Origin: CAZIWX01 sp964543125
Lineage (GTDB): Bacteria; Fidelibacterota; UBA8477
Assembly (NCBI GenBank): GCA_964543125.1
Contig: CAZIWX010000001.1
Coordinates: forward strand, 1 to 64,000
Reading direction: 5' to 3'
DNA length: 64,000 nucleotides
Below the pieces are notes generated by a model that was not told the origin of the DNA, searched no databases, and saw only the letters and a list, made by a program, of their open reading frames with translations. Each line of letters starts with the position of its first letter. Position 1 is the stretch's first letter. Shown piece by piece: positions 35,682 to 47,338 of the stretch. The translations under genes and the position numbers were made by a program.

Positions 35682-35909
35682 TCTGGTCCCGCTGTGAGAG
35701 GCAAATGTATACCTGCACTCATTAAATACAAGTAAATAACTCACGATTTGGTCACCCGTGTGATTTTTCCCAGCGCAGTATTTCCGAACCGATTTGAATG
35801 GTCTCGGGGGTACAATCGATAACGACCTCAAAACCATCACGAAGATCCGACAAATTCAGTACTTCCCGGTGTTCCGGGTGGGACTGCAACTCAAACGGTG
35901 TAACAGGGG

Positions 35910-37706
35910 TCAGGGAAATCCTCGGGATTTTTCATCATTTGCAATACGGATGTGCAATTCCCGCAACTGTTTTTCGTCCACGCTCGAAGGAGCACCATCC
36001 ATGAGGGAGGTGGCCGAAGTGGTTTTGGGAAAGGCGATGACGTCCCGAATATTATCGGTACCGCTGAGTAGCATGATCAGCCGGTCAAATCCAAAGGCAA
36101 TACCGCCGTGGGGTGGTGCGCCATATTGAAAAGCTCTCATTAAAAAACCGAAGCGCCGTTCTGCTTCTTCCGGGTCCATACCAATCAGCTTAAACATTTT
36201 TTGCTGTAGCGCTGGCTGATGAATACGAATCGAACCACCCGCACATTCATACCCATTGATAACCAAGTCATACGCCCGCGCCCGCACCGCTGCCGGATCT
36301 CTGTCCATTAGTGGAATATCTTCCGGTTGAGGCGAAGTAAAAGGATGATGCCGGGCAACATAGCGCTGTTCTTCAGCGTCAAACTCCAGCAATGGAAAAT
36401 CAATCACGAACAACGGTTTGAACACATTAGCCGGAATCAAATCCTCCCGCCGGGCGATTTCGATTCGCAAGGCGCCCAGGGTTTGCAGACAGCGTTCCCC
36501 GTTCTCATCCGCCACGAGAAATAAAATATCATTATCGGTTAGCTGCCATTCGGATTTCAAATCAGCCAGGACTTTAGGATTGAAAAACCTGCTGATGCCA
36601 CCCGTGAGTCCGCCCTCGCCGACTTTAATAAAGGCCAGTCCCTTCACGCCGTAATAGGTTTTCACCCATTCCGTGAGACCGTCGATCATTTTGCGCGAGT
36701 ATTTATCCGCTACATTTTTTGCAACCAACCCTTTTACGCGTCCACCCTTGGCCAGTACGGATGTAAATCCTCCAAATTCACCCTGTTGGGCAAAATCCGC
36801 AAATTCCCGCAATGGCATTTCAAAGCGTAAATCCGGCTTATCACTGCCATAATTTTCCATTGCTTCAGCAAAACTCATGCGTGGGAAAGAGATGGGTAAA
36901 TCAATATCACACACCTCTTTGAAGATGGTCCGGGTTAGACTCCGGGCCAATTTCAGCACATCATCCTGGTCGACAAAAGACATCTCAATATCGATTTGCG
37001 TGAACTCAGGTTGCCGGTCGGCTCGTAAATCTTCATCCCGGAAACACTTCACGATTTGGAAATAGCGGTCAAGACCACCCACCATAAGCAGTTGCTTATA
37101 GGTTTGAGGTGATTGCGGCAGTGCATAAAAATACCCTTTATGCAATCGGCTGGGCACTAAGTAATCCCGGGCGCCTTCCGGTGTTGATTTCATGAGCACC
37201 GGCGTCTCCACTTCAATGAATCTTTTATCCGCTAAAAACCGGCGCGTGGTTTGGTAGGCGGCGTGGCGCACCATGAGGTTATGCTGAAGTTCGGCGGTTC
37301 TGAGTTCCAGATAACGATATTCCAGCCGCAATTCTTCGTTACCGCTTTCCCGGTTGGAAACGAGAAAAGGCAATGGTTTAGATTCACTTAACACTTCCAG
37401 ATCAGTGATCTCCAACTCGATCTCGCCGGTAGCCAGGTTCGGATTTACATTGCCTTCCGGCCGCTGAATTACCACGCCCCGGACGGCGATGACATCCTCC
37501 AAACCCAAGCGCTTGGCTTGCTTGGCCAACTCCGGTACTTTCACCGGATTGAATGTCACCTGGGTTTTGCCATACCGGTCTCTCAGATCAATAAATATTA
37601 GGCCACCATGATCCCGGCTGGTGGCGATCCAACCATTCAGATTGACCGTTTGGTTTAAATTTTTCCGGCTTAATTCTCCACAGGTATGGGTCCGTTTGAG
37701 TCGCAT
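35910..37706 (-). CDS. aspS: Aspartyl-tRNA synthetase
   Basis: A 598-residue class II synthetase of bacterial type with an anticodon-binding OB domain at the start, the bacterial GAD insertion and motifs 2 and 3 (FRDEDLRADRQPEF; GIAFGFDRLIML). It charges tRNA-Asp in the cytoplasm. AAGGAA lies before the ATG at 37706; a longer frame up to 37769 lacks homology. The window does not tell whether it also charges tRNA-Asn. Confidence 0.96.
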   Translation of the reverse strand: MRLKRTHTCGELSRKNLNQTVNLNGWIATSRDHGGLIFIDLRDRYGKTQVTFNPVKVPELAKQAKRLGLEDVIAVRGVVIQRPEGNVNPNLATGEIELEITDLEVLSESKPLPFLVSNRESGNEELRLEYRYLELRTAELQHNLMVRHAAYQTTRRFLADKRFIEVETPVLMKSTPEGARDYLVPSRLHKGYFYALPQSPQTYKQLLMVGGLDRYFQIVKCFRDEDLRADRQPEFTQIDIEMSFVDQDDVLKLARSLTRTIFKEVCDIDLPISFPRMSFAEAMENYGSDKPDLRFEMPLREFADFAQQGEFGGFTSVLAKGGRVKGLVAKNVADKYSRKMIDGLTEWVKTYYGVKGLAFIKVGEGGLTGGISRFFNPKVLADLKSEWQLTDNDILFLVADENGERCLQTLGALRIEIARREDLIPANVFKPLFVIDFPLLEFDAEEQRYVARHHPFTSPQPEDIPLMDRDPAAVRARAYDLVINGYECAGGSIRIHQPALQQKMFKLIGMDPEEAERRFGFLMRAFQYGAPPHGGIAFGFDRLIMLLSGTDNIRDVIAFPKTTSATSLMDGAPSSVDEKQLRELHIRIANDEKSRGFP

Positions 37707-37907
37707 AAGTTTCCTTTTACTTCTTTCCCTCAAGTGCGGCAAATGTAATCTGTTACTTGCCTGCTGCAAAAATTGAATTAGTTAAAATCATTCGTGACTC
37801 ACCGATATATTTCACAATCAAAATTGCCCTTCGACTGGCTCAGGGAGACAATTTTGAATAAGTTTTTCCGAATTTCATAAAACCATATTTACCATCAGAT
37901 ACCAAAA

Positions 37908-37933
37908 AAAGCCGCTCAACTCGGAGCGGCTTT
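37908..37933 (-). terminator. Terminator of the ATP synthase operon
   Basis: A ten-base-pair stem, AAAGCCGCTC / GAGCGGCTTT, followed on the minus strand by a T run. It is about 24 bases after the atpC stop. Confidence 0.9.
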
Positions 37934-37956
37934 TAAATCTGTCAGATCCCTGTTAA

Positions 37957-38370
37957 TTAAGATTTCGACCGCTTAGCGATCCGCAACCGGTTCAGGGCAC
38001 GCTCCCGGGCGTCAAGATCTCGCTGCTCGTCCGCCAGTGCCTGTTGTTTCAGCGCCAATTGGTTTTTGGCCCGCTCGAAAGCTGCCTGAGCGCGTTGCAT
38101 ATCGATATCTTCAGCCGGCTCGGCGGTTTCCACCAAAAGCTGGACATGGTCCTTTTTGATTTCGGCATAACCACCACTGGTAGCCATGTACTTCACCAGG
38201 CTGTTTTTATTGATTTTAACCTCACCTACATCAAGTGCGATCATGGCCGGCACGTGTCCCGCCAGGACACCAAACAAACCATTGGTACTCGGGGCTCGCA
38301 GGTAAGTCACCTGACCTTCGTCAAATACCTGAGTGGGTGTGATAATTTCGAGATGAAAGGTTTTGGCCAT
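37957..38370 (-). CDS. atpC: ATP synthase epsilon subunit
   Basis: A 137-residue F1 epsilon subunit. The N-terminal beta-sandwich (FHLEIITPTQVFDEGQVTYL, GVLAGHVPAMIAL) is followed by a helical C-terminal part that regulates rotation. Last gene of the ATP synthase operon, with a terminator after it. Confidence 0.95.
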   Translation of the reverse strand: MAKTFHLEIITPTQVFDEGQVTYLRAPSTNGLFGVLAGHVPAMIALDVGEVKINKNSLVKYMATSGGYAEIKKDHVQLLVETAEPAEDIDMQRAQAAFERAKNQLALKQQALADEQRDLDARERALNRLRIAKRSKS

Positions 38371-38388
38371 GATTAATGCATTGATTTC

Positions 38389-39807
<1,419 letters not shown>

Positions 39808-39834
39808 TTATCTCGGGCCGTATTCATTTAATAA

Positions 39835-40698
39835 TCAGTCATTCTCAGCCAAAGCTTCGGCTCCGCCCACAATTTCAAGGATTTCCTTGGTAATGGCCGC
39901 CTGCCGGGCTTGGTTGTATTCCAACTCCAGGCGTGAGATCATATCACTGGCATTGGTGGTGGCATTATCCATGGCGGTCATCTGCGCAGCCATATTGGCG
40001 GCATAAGATTCCAGCAGGAAGCGCCACAGCTGGACAGTTAAATGTCTTGGCACCAGGGACCGCACCACCTCTTCCCGGGAGGGTTCAAAGAGAAAATCCG
40101 TTGTATCAACCTGCTCATCCTCCTCCAAAACCAAAGGCAGATATAGCTGCTCCGTGACTTCCTGGGACATCACATTTTTGAAGGCATTGAATATGACTAT
40201 AATTTTGTCGTATTCACCATTCTGGTAGCGCTGAGTAATACTTTCAGTGAACTCGGCTGCGTGACCAAAGTTGAGTTCATTCCAAAATTCAGCATGGCTT
40301 TCAACCACGTTATACCCACGTTTGGTGAAATAATCCCTCCCCTTGCGGCCGATGCAAATTAGTTCGGTACTTTCACGGCCAATGGCGTCAATTGACTTAT
40401 GAGCAAATTTGATAATATTGGTGTTGAAACTACCGCTGAGTCCTTTATCCGAAGTAATGATCACAAACCCTGTTTTTTTGAAATCCCGAATGACCAGCAA
40501 CGGATGCAGGGTTCGGTCAATGTTGGGGATGAGATCTTTCAAAACGCTGTTGATGCGGCGAGCGTAAGGCCGGGCCTGTTCCATGTTGGATTGGGAGCGG
40601 CGCAACTTGGCTGCCGCCACCATTTTCATGGCTTTGGTCACCTGCTGAATGCTGGTGATAGCTGAAATGCGAGTCCGAATGTCCTTTAAATTCGCCAT
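39835..40698 (-). CDS. atpG: ATP synthase gamma subunit
   Basis: A 287-residue rotor shaft. The N- and C-terminal helices form the coiled coil (RTRISAITSIQQVTKAMKMV and ASDMISRLELEYNQARQAAI), with the central fold in ITSDKGLSGSFN. It couples the c-ring to the F1 catalytic head. Confidence 0.97.
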   Translation of the reverse strand: MANLKDIRTRISAITSIQQVTKAMKMVAAAKLRRSQSNMEQARPYARRINSVLKDLIPNIDRTLHPLLVIRDFKKTGFVIITSDKGLSGSFNTNIIKFAHKSIDAIGRESTELICIGRKGRDYFTKRGYNVVESHAEFWNELNFGHAAEFTESITQRYQNGEYDKIIVIFNAFKNVMSQEVTEQLYLPLVLEEDEQVDTTDFLFEPSREEVVRSLVPRHLTVQLWRFLLESYAANMAAQMTAMDNATTNASDMISRLELEYNQARQAAITKEILEIVGGAEALAEND

Positions 40699-40703
40699 AA
40701 TTC

Positions 40704-42227
40704 TTAAGCGATAAAGCCCTTAACAAACTCCTCGGTGACCTTACCGAGTTCCTGATCGATTTCGTCGGTCAGTTTACCGGTGCTAACGATTTTCTTCAGC
40801 AAATCCGCCTGACTGGTTTGGAGGTAATCCAGGAATTGCTTTTCAAAATCCTGAATCTTCCGCGCCTCAATCCCATCCAGATAACCACGCGTACCGGCAA
40901 AGAGAATTGCAATTTGTTGCTCTACCGGGATCGGCGAATACTGCTTTTGCTTCAAGATCTCGTACATGCGCAGGCCACGAGCCAGACTCTGCTGAGTCGA
41001 TTTATCCAAATCGGAACCAAATTTGGCAAATGCCGCCAACTCACGGTATTGTGCCAGATCCAGCCGGAGACGACCGGCAATTTTTTTCATGGCGCCGATC
41101 TGGGCGTTGCCGCCAACGCGAGAAACCGAAATACCCACATTCAGCGCCGGCCGTTGACCGGAGTAAAACAGACTCGCTTCGAGATAGATCTGGCCATCGG
41201 TAATTGAAATAACATTGGTGGGGATATAGGCTGACACATCGCCAGCCTGAGTTTCAATGATGGGCAATGCCGTGAGCGATCCGCCACCCAAGTCATCGTT
41301 TAGTTTGGACGCACGTTCCAACAAACGGCTATGCAGATAAAACACATCGCCCGGATAAGCTTCGCGTCCCGGCGGCCGCCTGAGGAGGAGCGACATTTGG
41401 CGATAAGCCACGGCATGCTTTGACAGATCATCGTAGACGATCAATGCGTGTTGGCCGTTATCCCGGAAAAACTCACCAATGGAGGCTCCGGCATAAGGTG
41501 CGATAAACTGTAGCGGTGCCGGATCGGATGCATTGGCAGCCACAATCACGGTATAATTCATGGCGCCGGCAGCTTCCAATTCCTTGGCTACACGAGCAAC
41601 GGTAGAGGCTTTCTGACCTATGGCGACATAGATACAATACACCGGCGAATCGGTTTGATGCGTGTATTTTTGATTGATGATCGTATCGAGAGCAACCGCG
41701 GTTTTCCCGATTTGACGATCACCGATGATCAACTCACGCTGACCGCGGCCAATGGGGATCATACTGTCAATGGCTTTCAGGCCGGTTTGCAAGGGTTCGT
41801 TCACCGGTTTTCGCGCAATCACACCGAGAGCCTTGCGTTCCACCGGAAAAGATTCCGTGGTCTTCAGTTCACCTTTGCCATCCAGGGGTTTGCCAATGGG
41901 ATTGATGACACGCCCCAAAACGCCCTCGCCCACGGGCACTTCTACCACGCGGCCGGTTCGCTTGGCCAGATCGCCTTCTTTAACCAGGCGGGTATCACCA
42001 AACAGTATCAATCCAACTTCATCTACCTCCAGGTTCATGGCCATGCCATACACGCCGTGGGGAAGTTCAACCAACTCGGATGCCAATACATTTTCCAGGC
42101 CGCTTACGCGGGCGATACCATCACCAACCATGATAACTTCGCCCACTTCCGCCACATCGTAGGACACATCAATCTGGTCCAACTCTTTGCGAAGAAGCGC
42201 TGTAATCTCATCTGTGCGGATTTCCAT
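40704..42227 (-). CDS. atpA: ATP synthase alpha subunit
   Basis: A 507-residue non-catalytic nucleotide-binding F1 subunit with P-loop [14 protein letters not shown] and the conserved [16 protein letters not shown]. It begins just after atpH (20-base gap), and atpG follows after 5 bases. Confidence 0.98.
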   Translation of the reverse strand: MEIRTDEITALLRKELDQIDVSYDVAEVGEVIMVGDGIARVSGLENVLASELVELPHGVYGMAMNLEVDEVGLILFGDTRLVKEGDLAKRTGRVVEVPVGEGVLGRVINPIGKPLDGKGELKTTESFPVERKALGVIARKPVNEPLQTGLKAIDSMIPIGRGQRELIIGDRQIGKTAVALDTIINQKYTHQTDSPVYCIYVAIGQKASTVARVAKELEAAGAMNYTVIVAANASDPAPLQFIAPYAGASIGEFFRDNGQHALIVYDDLSKHAVAYRQMSLLLRRPPGREAYPGDVFYLHSRLLERASKLNDDLGGGSLTALPIIETQAGDVSAYIPTNVISITDGQIYLEASLFYSGQRPALNVGISVSRVGGNAQIGAMKKIAGRLRLDLAQYRELAAFAKFGSDLDKSTQQSLARGLRMYEILKQKQYSPIPVEQQIAILFAGTRGYLDGIEARKIQDFEKQFLDYLQTSQADLLKKIVSTGKLTDEIDQELGKVTEEFVKGFIA

Positions 42228-42247
42228 ATATCTCCTCAGTCTTTTGC

Positions 42248-42787
42248 TTAGGACTGACTTAACTTCTTTTTCAACTGTTCCAGGCGGGTGGCCAGGGAGC
42301 CATCAATTACCGTATTCCCCACCCGCAGACGTAACCCGCCGATAATGGCGGGATCCACAACCGTTTCAAACTCGGGTTTTTTGCCGTAGGCCTTCACAAC
42401 CCGTTGCGTGATTTCATGAATCTGGGCTGGTGACAGGATCACGCTGCTGGTGGCCACCACGCGCACCGAATTCTTCCGATCGTGATAAAGCAATGCAGCT
42501 TTTTTCATGATTTGAGGGAATAATTTCAGCTCACGCCGAATTGCTAATTGCAAAACGAAAGTGCGTAAGACCGGATGAATGAGTTTACCCAAAGCCCGAT
42601 CCAGCAACATTCCCTTTTGCTCCGGGTTGATCCGGGTTGTGATGAGAATAGCTTTCAACGCCCCTACTCGCCGCAGGATGGCGTCAAGTGTACCCAATTG
42701 TTGATACACTTCATCAACCACCTGCTCCCGGTCAGCCAGATTCAGAAGAATTTGAGCATATTTACGACTTTTAATGGCGGTATTCAT
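42248..42787 (-). CDS. atpH: ATP synthase delta subunit
   Basis: A 179-residue stalk protein ([19 protein letters not shown] near the start, [20 protein letters not shown] near the end) that fixes F1 to the peripheral stalk. It lies two bases after atpF. Confidence 0.95.
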   Translation of the reverse strand: MNTAIKSRKYAQILLNLADREQVVDEVYQQLGTLDAILRRVGALKAILITTRINPEQKGMLLDRALGKLIHPVLRTFVLQLAIRRELKLFPQIMKKAALLYHDRKNSVRVVATSSVILSPAQIHEITQRVVKAYGKKPEFETVVDPAIIGGLRLRVGNTVIDGSLATRLEQLKKKLSQS

Positions 42788-42789
42788 AC

Positions 42790-43284
42790 TCAGGACTGTC
42801 CGAATTCCTGAAGCGTTTCATTGATGAGTCGTTCATTCTCCGGTTTGGAAAGTGTCTGACCCATCACTTTGCCGGCGGCATACAGCGACATATCCACAAT
42901 CTGATTCCGAATCTCGGCAATAGCCTTATCGCGTTCCGTTTGAATCTGGCGTTCCGCTTGTTTCAGCAAAGCTTCTGATTTTGCCTTGGCTTCGTCCAGA
43001 ATATCGGCTTTCACCTTTTCAGCGGTTTGCTTACCGGCAGCCACAATTTCCTGGGCTTCGTGGCGAGCCCGGGCAACCATATCTTCATAGTCTTTGGCCA
43101 CCTTTTCGGCTCCCAACCGGGCTTCGTTGGCTTGCGCAATGGAATCCTTGATGAACTGCTCTCGTTTTTCCAAGGCCTTCACCATGGGTTTCCAGGCTTT
43201 GGTTCCCAAGATCAGCAGAACCACCAAAAACGTGATCCAAGTCCAAAACATGAGCCCGGTATCGAATCGCATTAAATTTTCCAT
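42790..43284 (-). CDS. atpF: ATP synthase b subunit
   Basis: A 164-residue subunit with one N-terminal transmembrane helix (FWTWITFLVVLLILG) and a long charged coiled coil forming the peripheral stalk. It precedes atpH in the usual order. Confidence 0.95.
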   Translation of the reverse strand: MENLMRFDTGLMFWTWITFLVVLLILGTKAWKPMVKALEKREQFIKDSIAQANEARLGAEKVAKDYEDMVARARHEAQEIVAAGKQTAEKVKADILDEAKAKSEALLKQAERQIQTERDKAIAEIRNQIVDMSLYAAGKVMGQTLSKPENERLINETLQEFGQS

Positions 43285-43328
43285 GATGTCTCCGGTAGGT
43301 CCGTTTTCCTTACCAAATCGTGATCAGC

Positions 43329-43553
43329 TTATTTCAAAACAATAAGCAGCGCCACAACTTCGCCAATGATGGCGACGCCTTCCAGCAGGAAGAGCGGTAG
43401 GTTGACGGCATTGGTGATCGTGCCGGCTGCTTCCGGTTGCCGGGCGATCGCGTCCGCCATGCCATTAGCCAACCGGCCAATTCCATATCCGGCGCCGATC
43501 AAGATCAATCCGACTCCGATAGCTGCGCCAAGGTATGCGAGTGCTAAATCCAT
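43329..43553 (-). CDS. atpE: ATP synthase c subunit
   Basis: A 74-residue proteolipid with two hydrophobic helices and the loop ARQPEAAG. The ion-binding carboxylate aligns with E58 (FLLEGVAIIG). Helix 1 lacks the Gln and helix 2 lacks the Ser/Thr used in Na+ rings such as Ilyobacter, so proton coupling is expected. Seven residues on, helix 2 carries a second acidic residue, E65 (IGEVVALL), which is unusual. GGAGG precedes the start. Confidence 0.95.
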   Translation of the reverse strand: MDLALAYLGAAIGVGLILIGAGYGIGRLANGMADAIARQPEAAGTITNAVNLPLFLLEGVAIIGEVVALLIVLK

Positions 43554-43741
43554 TTACAAAACCTCCTTCAAAACTTTAGAGCTTTGTTTGTAATTAAATG
43601 TCTGTTCATCGTTAATTTTTCGGTTATTCCAATATCCCACTTCGACCGAATCCATCCGGTTAGTTAATCTCTTTCAGGAAATTTTAAAAAATCGTAAAAT
43701 GCATGGTTGAATACCAACTGCTCCTTCGGTGTTCAGCCCGT

Positions 43742-44563
43742 TTAATGTTGAGGATGAATGGCCATACCGATGAATACTGCCGAAAGGAGTGCAAATACAT
43801 ACGCCTGCACTAAAGAGACGATGATCTCCAGAAAATTAATTCCCACATTCAGCGCCACCGAACCAATCCCTATGTAAGCATTATGCAACAGGAAAATGGG
43901 TGCGAAAATTGCCAACATGGCGATATGCCCGGCGGTCATATTCGCCGCCAGCCGCATGGTCAGGGCGAAAGGCCGTACAAACATTCCCATGATCTCAATA
44001 GGGATCAGAATGAACATGATCGGCCAGGGTATATTTCCCGGAACCACACTCTTCCAATATCCAAAAAAGCCGTGTTCTTTTACGCCTGCCACAATGATGG
44101 CAAAAAAGGTAATAATCGCCAGCGCCGCCGTCAGGTTCACATTACCCGTGGCAACGGTACCGCCATGACCATGATCGATATAATTAAAAAGGGGGATTAG
44201 CCCCAGGAAATTCATCGTGACAATTAAGAAGAAAAAGGTCATGATGAGAGGCGCGTAAGTGGCGGCGTGGGCAGCGCCCAGATTGGGAATGACGATTGTC
44301 GACCGCACCCATGCGACAATCGCCTCAAGAAAATTTACAAATCCTCGCGGGGCTGTAATATCTCCTTTACGATAGCGCCGGGTAGGCACCAGGAACAGAG
44401 CCAGCAATAGTGCTGCGGCAATCCACAGCATGATCACATGTTTAGTGATGGAAATATCAAAATTGCCCAGGGATAAATGATACATCACACCGCTGTTAGC
44501 GACATGTTCGACAATCCGATCCCCAATTGTTTCCTCAGCCTGTCCGATTCCGGCCGACATCAA
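43742..44563 (-). CDS. atpB: ATP synthase a subunit
   Basis: A 273-residue membrane stator. The key arginine lies in ALTMRLAANMTAGHI, matching Arg210 of the Escherichia coli protein. Several hydrophobic segments are seen. It forms the proton path with the c-ring. It follows the AtpI-like gene with no gap; a 188-base spacer with the atpE ribosome site comes after it. Confidence 0.95.
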   Translation of the reverse strand: MMSAGIGQAEETIGDRIVEHVANSGVMYHLSLGNFDISITKHVIMLWIAAALLLALFLVPTRRYRKGDITAPRGFVNFLEAIVAWVRSTIVIPNLGAAHAATYAPLIMTFFFLIVTMNFLGLIPLFNYIDHGHGGTVATGNVNLTAALAIITFFAIIVAGVKEHGFFGYWKSVVPGNIPWPIMFILIPIEIMGMFVRPFALTMRLAANMTAGHIAMLAIFAPIFLLHNAYIGIGSVALNVGINFLEIIVSLVQAYVFALLSAVFIGMAIHPQH

Positions 44564-44953
44564 TTAATTCTCCGTATTTTCAGATACCACGTGCCTCAAT
44601 AATGGCCGGATATGATAAGCTTCACTCAAGTGCCAGGCAAGAAAGTTTATCAGCAAAGAAATAACGAATGGAACCAGCCTGATATTGCGGCTCAAAACGA
44701 TCATAACCACCCACAATCCGAGCAGAATAAATTTAGTCATAAAGCTATATAACATAAAAGCTTGTGCCTGTCGAAAGGTGAGATCATGTTTATGGGAAAA
44801 AAGCCAGAGCGAGGCCGTTGAAATTACTGCCGGAACCAAACCTCCGGCCAGTATTGCAATGGCTATTTCCGGTTGTTTGGTTAGAGAAAAACCGGCGATT
44901 GTCAGACCATTCAGGGCAACCGCTGGCGCTAGGATCTTTAACGCCGGATTCAT
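44564..44953 (-). CDS. AtpI-like membrane protein of the ATP synthase operon
   Basis: A 129-residue protein with four hydrophobic helices (for example IAIAILAGGLVPAVISTASL and FVISLLINFLAWHL). Its place and size fit subunit I, which helps assemble the c-ring, but sequence identity to AtpI is weak. The start is taken at 44953, where its ATG overlaps the atpZ stop (TGATG), with AGGAAAAACAGG just before; a frame from 44983 exists. Confidence 0.7.
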   Translation of the reverse strand: MNPALKILAPAVALNGLTIAGFSLTKQPEIAIAILAGGLVPAVISTASLWLFSHKHDLTFRQAQAFMLYSFMTKFILLGLWVVMIVLSRNIRLVPFVISLLINFLAWHLSEAYHIRPLLRHVVSENTEN

Positions 44954-45198
44954 CACCTGTTTTTCCTGAACATCAATTTCCATAATTCATACATCCCCAC
45001 GACGACGCCAAGTAACGCACCAGTGAGCAACGCCCAGGGTTTCCACCCAAAGTGATAGTCTAAATAGTACCCCAATAAACTGAGCCCCAGTACGCTGCCA
45101 CTGATAGTTGTACCAGCTCCCAAGAGGTCTGAACGACGATTTTTTGATTCTTGATTTTCGGGCTTATAAAGAGGTTGATCTTTTGGTTGGTCAGCCAT
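44953..45198 (-). CDS. atpZ: AtpZ/AtpI family protein
   Basis: An 81-residue protein with two transmembrane helices (SGSVLGLSLLGYYLDYHF and LLTGALLGVVVGMYELWKL) and a Lys/Arg-rich end, as in AtpZ, an accessory protein linked to ATP synthase assembly or Mg2+ transport. It overlaps the bactofilin gene by eight bases. Confidence 0.8.
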   Translation of the reverse strand: MADQPKDQPLYKPENQESKNRRSDLLGAGTTISGSVLGLSLLGYYLDYHFGWKPWALLTGALLGVVVGMYELWKLMFRKNR

Positions 45199-45580
45199 TG
45201 CTCTGTGCCGGGAGGTCGGTCTTTTCCGTAATCACTGTCACTGATTCCGGTGTCATGGTGCTCTTGCCTTGGAACACGGCGCCATCCTCGATGATAAGTC
45301 GATTGGAAACAATATCACCCTTCAGTTTGGAATACCTGCCCAAGACGACTTTACCTTTCACCTTCACATCCCCTTCCACAATGCCACCGATGATGGCGTA
45401 TTCGCCCTGAAGACCACCGTGAACCACACCGGTTTCCGAAACCGTAACATACCCCGTAGCTTCCACCCTCCCATCTATTTCTCCATTAATGTGTATGCTA
45501 CCCTGGACGATCATGTCGCCGGTGACATGACTTCCACGGCCTACAATGGTTTCGATGCGTAGTATCCGGGTTGATGGCAT
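45191..45580 (-). CDS. Bactofilin (polymer-forming cytoskeletal protein)
   Basis: A 129-residue bactofilin. A beta-helix of repeated strands (VTGDMIVQGSIHINGEIDGR, EGDVKVKGKVVLGRYSKL) sits between short flexible ends. Bactofilins form membrane-attached filaments that guide cell-wall enzymes or chromosome segregation. The M23 peptidase gene one base upstream and parAB just beyond match this role. Confidence 0.92.
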   Translation of the reverse strand: MPSTRILRIETIVGRGSHVTGDMIVQGSIHINGEIDGRVEATGYVTVSETGVVHGGLQGEYAIIGGIVEGDVKVKGKVVLGRYSKLKGDIVSNRLIIEDGAVFQGKSTMTPESVTVITEKTDLPAQSNG

Positions 45581-45581
45581 T

Positions 45582-46415
45582 TTAATTCTCGATAGTTTGA
45601 GGAAAATTGCTGCTGTTATATACTGTAAATTCCGGAATCAGGGTCAGGGGATCGATGGGTACGCCGTCCAGCCAGATTTCGAAATGCAAATGCGCACCGG
45701 CGGAATGGCCCGTATTCCCCAGGATAGCGATGGGTTCGCCCCGATCCACCAGTTGGCGGGATTCCACCAGATTCCGCTGGTTATGAGCGTACACTGTCAT
45801 ATATCCATTTTGATGATCGATGATAACCATATTACCGTAATAGTAGGTCCAGTTTGAAAAAACCACAAATCCTTTGGCGGCCGCTTTGACGACCCGATCT
45901 TGAATGGACGACAGATCCACGCCCATATGATCAGTCAATGAAAATTTGGATTTCACCCGAAACGGCGCATTCACGAAACCACGAATGGGTGGGTAAGTCG
46001 GTAAATTGTCTAATAACCCGGCCGTGCGATACATGCCGCTCCTGTCGCCAGGTAGGGTCAGCTCACCACCCGTGGTTGCGGGGTATTCGGTCAATAACGA
46101 ATCTCTATTGTCCGGCAAATTCAGTTGAGTGCCCAGCGACTTCCGGATGAACTCGTTCACCTGTTTGATCCGCTTATAATCTTCCAGGACTTGTTCCACT
46201 TGGTTCCGCTCTTTCAGTAAGACCGCATTTTCTTTGGAAGAAATATTAAACTCGATGGCTCGGGGAACCAGATAAATAGCCAAGCCGATCAGTGCCAGAA
46301 CGACCACTATAATCAAAAAGATCAATCGACGCAATGTTTTGGCAGCTACCGTATAGGAGTGGCTGGGATCCTGATTGTCCGGTAAAATGAAAAAAGTGTA
46401 TTTATCCGCACGCAT
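45582..46415 (-). CDS. M23-family (LytM) cell-wall peptidase
   Basis: A 277-residue protein with an N-terminal membrane anchor (RLIFLIIVVVLALIGLAIYL), a coiled-coil stretch, and a C-terminal LytM domain. The zinc residues are in DHMGVDLS (HxxxD) and HLHFEIW. It cleaves peptidoglycan cross-links in the periplasm. Beside bactofilin, it is probably steered by the filament, as in known bactofilin-LytM pairs. Confidence 0.9.
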   Translation of the reverse strand: MRADKYTFFILPDNQDPSHSYTVAAKTLRRLIFLIIVVVLALIGLAIYLVPRAIEFNISSKENAVLLKERNQVEQVLEDYKRIKQVNEFIRKSLGTQLNLPDNRDSLLTEYPATTGGELTLPGDRSGMYRTAGLLDNLPTYPPIRGFVNAPFRVKSKFSLTDHMGVDLSSIQDRVVKAAAKGFVVFSNWTYYYGNMVIIDHQNGYMTVYAHNQRNLVESRQLVDRGEPIAILGNTGHSAGAHLHFEIWLDGVPIDPLTLIPEFTVYNSSNFPQTIEN

Positions 46416-46420
46416 GGGGC

Positions 46421-47338
46421 TTAATGCCTTAGAGTATCAATAATTTCCATGAGCCGTGCCAAGTCTTCAGCGGAGTAATATTCGATTTCGATTTTACCCT
46501 GGTCCTGTTTCCGCCCCGGCTTGATGCTCACCCGGGTACCAAAAACAGTCATCCAACGCTCTTCCAAATTACGGACATAAATACTTTTGGTCCCAGAGAG
46601 CGAAACCGAACTTGAAGGGCTGTGATTTTTCATAGCCTGACGCACGGCCGCTTCGGTTTCCCGGACACTGAGACTTTTTTTCAGGATCCGGCGCCAAAGA
46701 TTGAGTTGCTGATGTGAATTCTCCAAGCCCAGGATAGCTCGGGCGTGTCCCGCACTGATTTGAAGATTACGCAAACTGCGTTTGATCTCTTCCGGCAGTT
46801 TTAGCAACCGCAAAGTGTTGGTCACGGTAGAGCGATTTTTTCCAAGGCTCTGTCCCAGTGTCTCTTGGGAAATGCTGTATTTATCAATGAGTAACCGATA
46901 AGCTTCAGCTTCTTCGAGGGGATTCAGATTCTGGCGCTGCAGATTCTCGATGAGCGCCAGCTCCAGCATGTCCACCTCGGAGCTGACCTCCAACAGATAT
47001 GCCGGGATTTCATCCCAGCCCAACTGTTTTACGGCACGCCAACGCCGCTCCCCGGCGATCAATTCATAAGCACCATCCACCGGCCGCACCGTAATGGGTT
47101 GAACCAAACCTTTAGCCTCGATAGAAGCAGCTAACTCATTCAGTGATTCCTGATCGAAGGCCTGACGGGGCTGGAACGGATTGGGTTTGATCTTGGCAAT
47201 GGGAATTTGACGAAATGAATCGGTGTCTCCCGGCGCGCCAATCTCTTCATCCAGCGTGCGATAATTCTGAATAATGGCCGCCAAACCCTGACCGAGCCGC
47301 TTTTTATTATCCGGTTTATTTGGGTCAGGCACGTTCAA
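46421..47338 (-). CDS. parB: ParB chromosome partitioning protein
   Basis: A 305-residue ParB. The CTP-binding GERRWRA box is followed by a helix-turn-helix (ETLGQSLGKNRSTVTNTL) and a C-terminal dimer domain. It loads on parS sites and works with ParA. It overlaps parA by 14 bases. Confidence 0.95.
   Translation of the reverse strand: MNVPDPNKPDNKKRLGQGLAAIIQNYRTLDEEIGAPGDTDSFRQIPIAKIKPNPFQPRQAFDQESLNELAASIEAKGLVQPITVRPVDGAYELIAGERRWRAVKQLGWDEIPAYLLEVSSEVDMLELALIENLQRQNLNPLEEAEAYRLLIDKYSISQETLGQSLGKNRSTVTNTLRLLKLPEEIKRSLRNLQISAGHARAILGLENSHQQLNLWRRILKKSLSVRETEAAVRQAMKNHSPSSSVSLSGTKSIYVRNLEERWMTVFGTRVSIKPGRKQDQGKIEIEYYSAEDLARLMEIIDTLRH

Noticed and set aside
35752..35889. 45-residue minus-strand frame after aspS (ending SEILRWEKSHG)
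   Set aside because: Only a TTG start without a ribosome site. Possible remnant, but not supportable as a gene.
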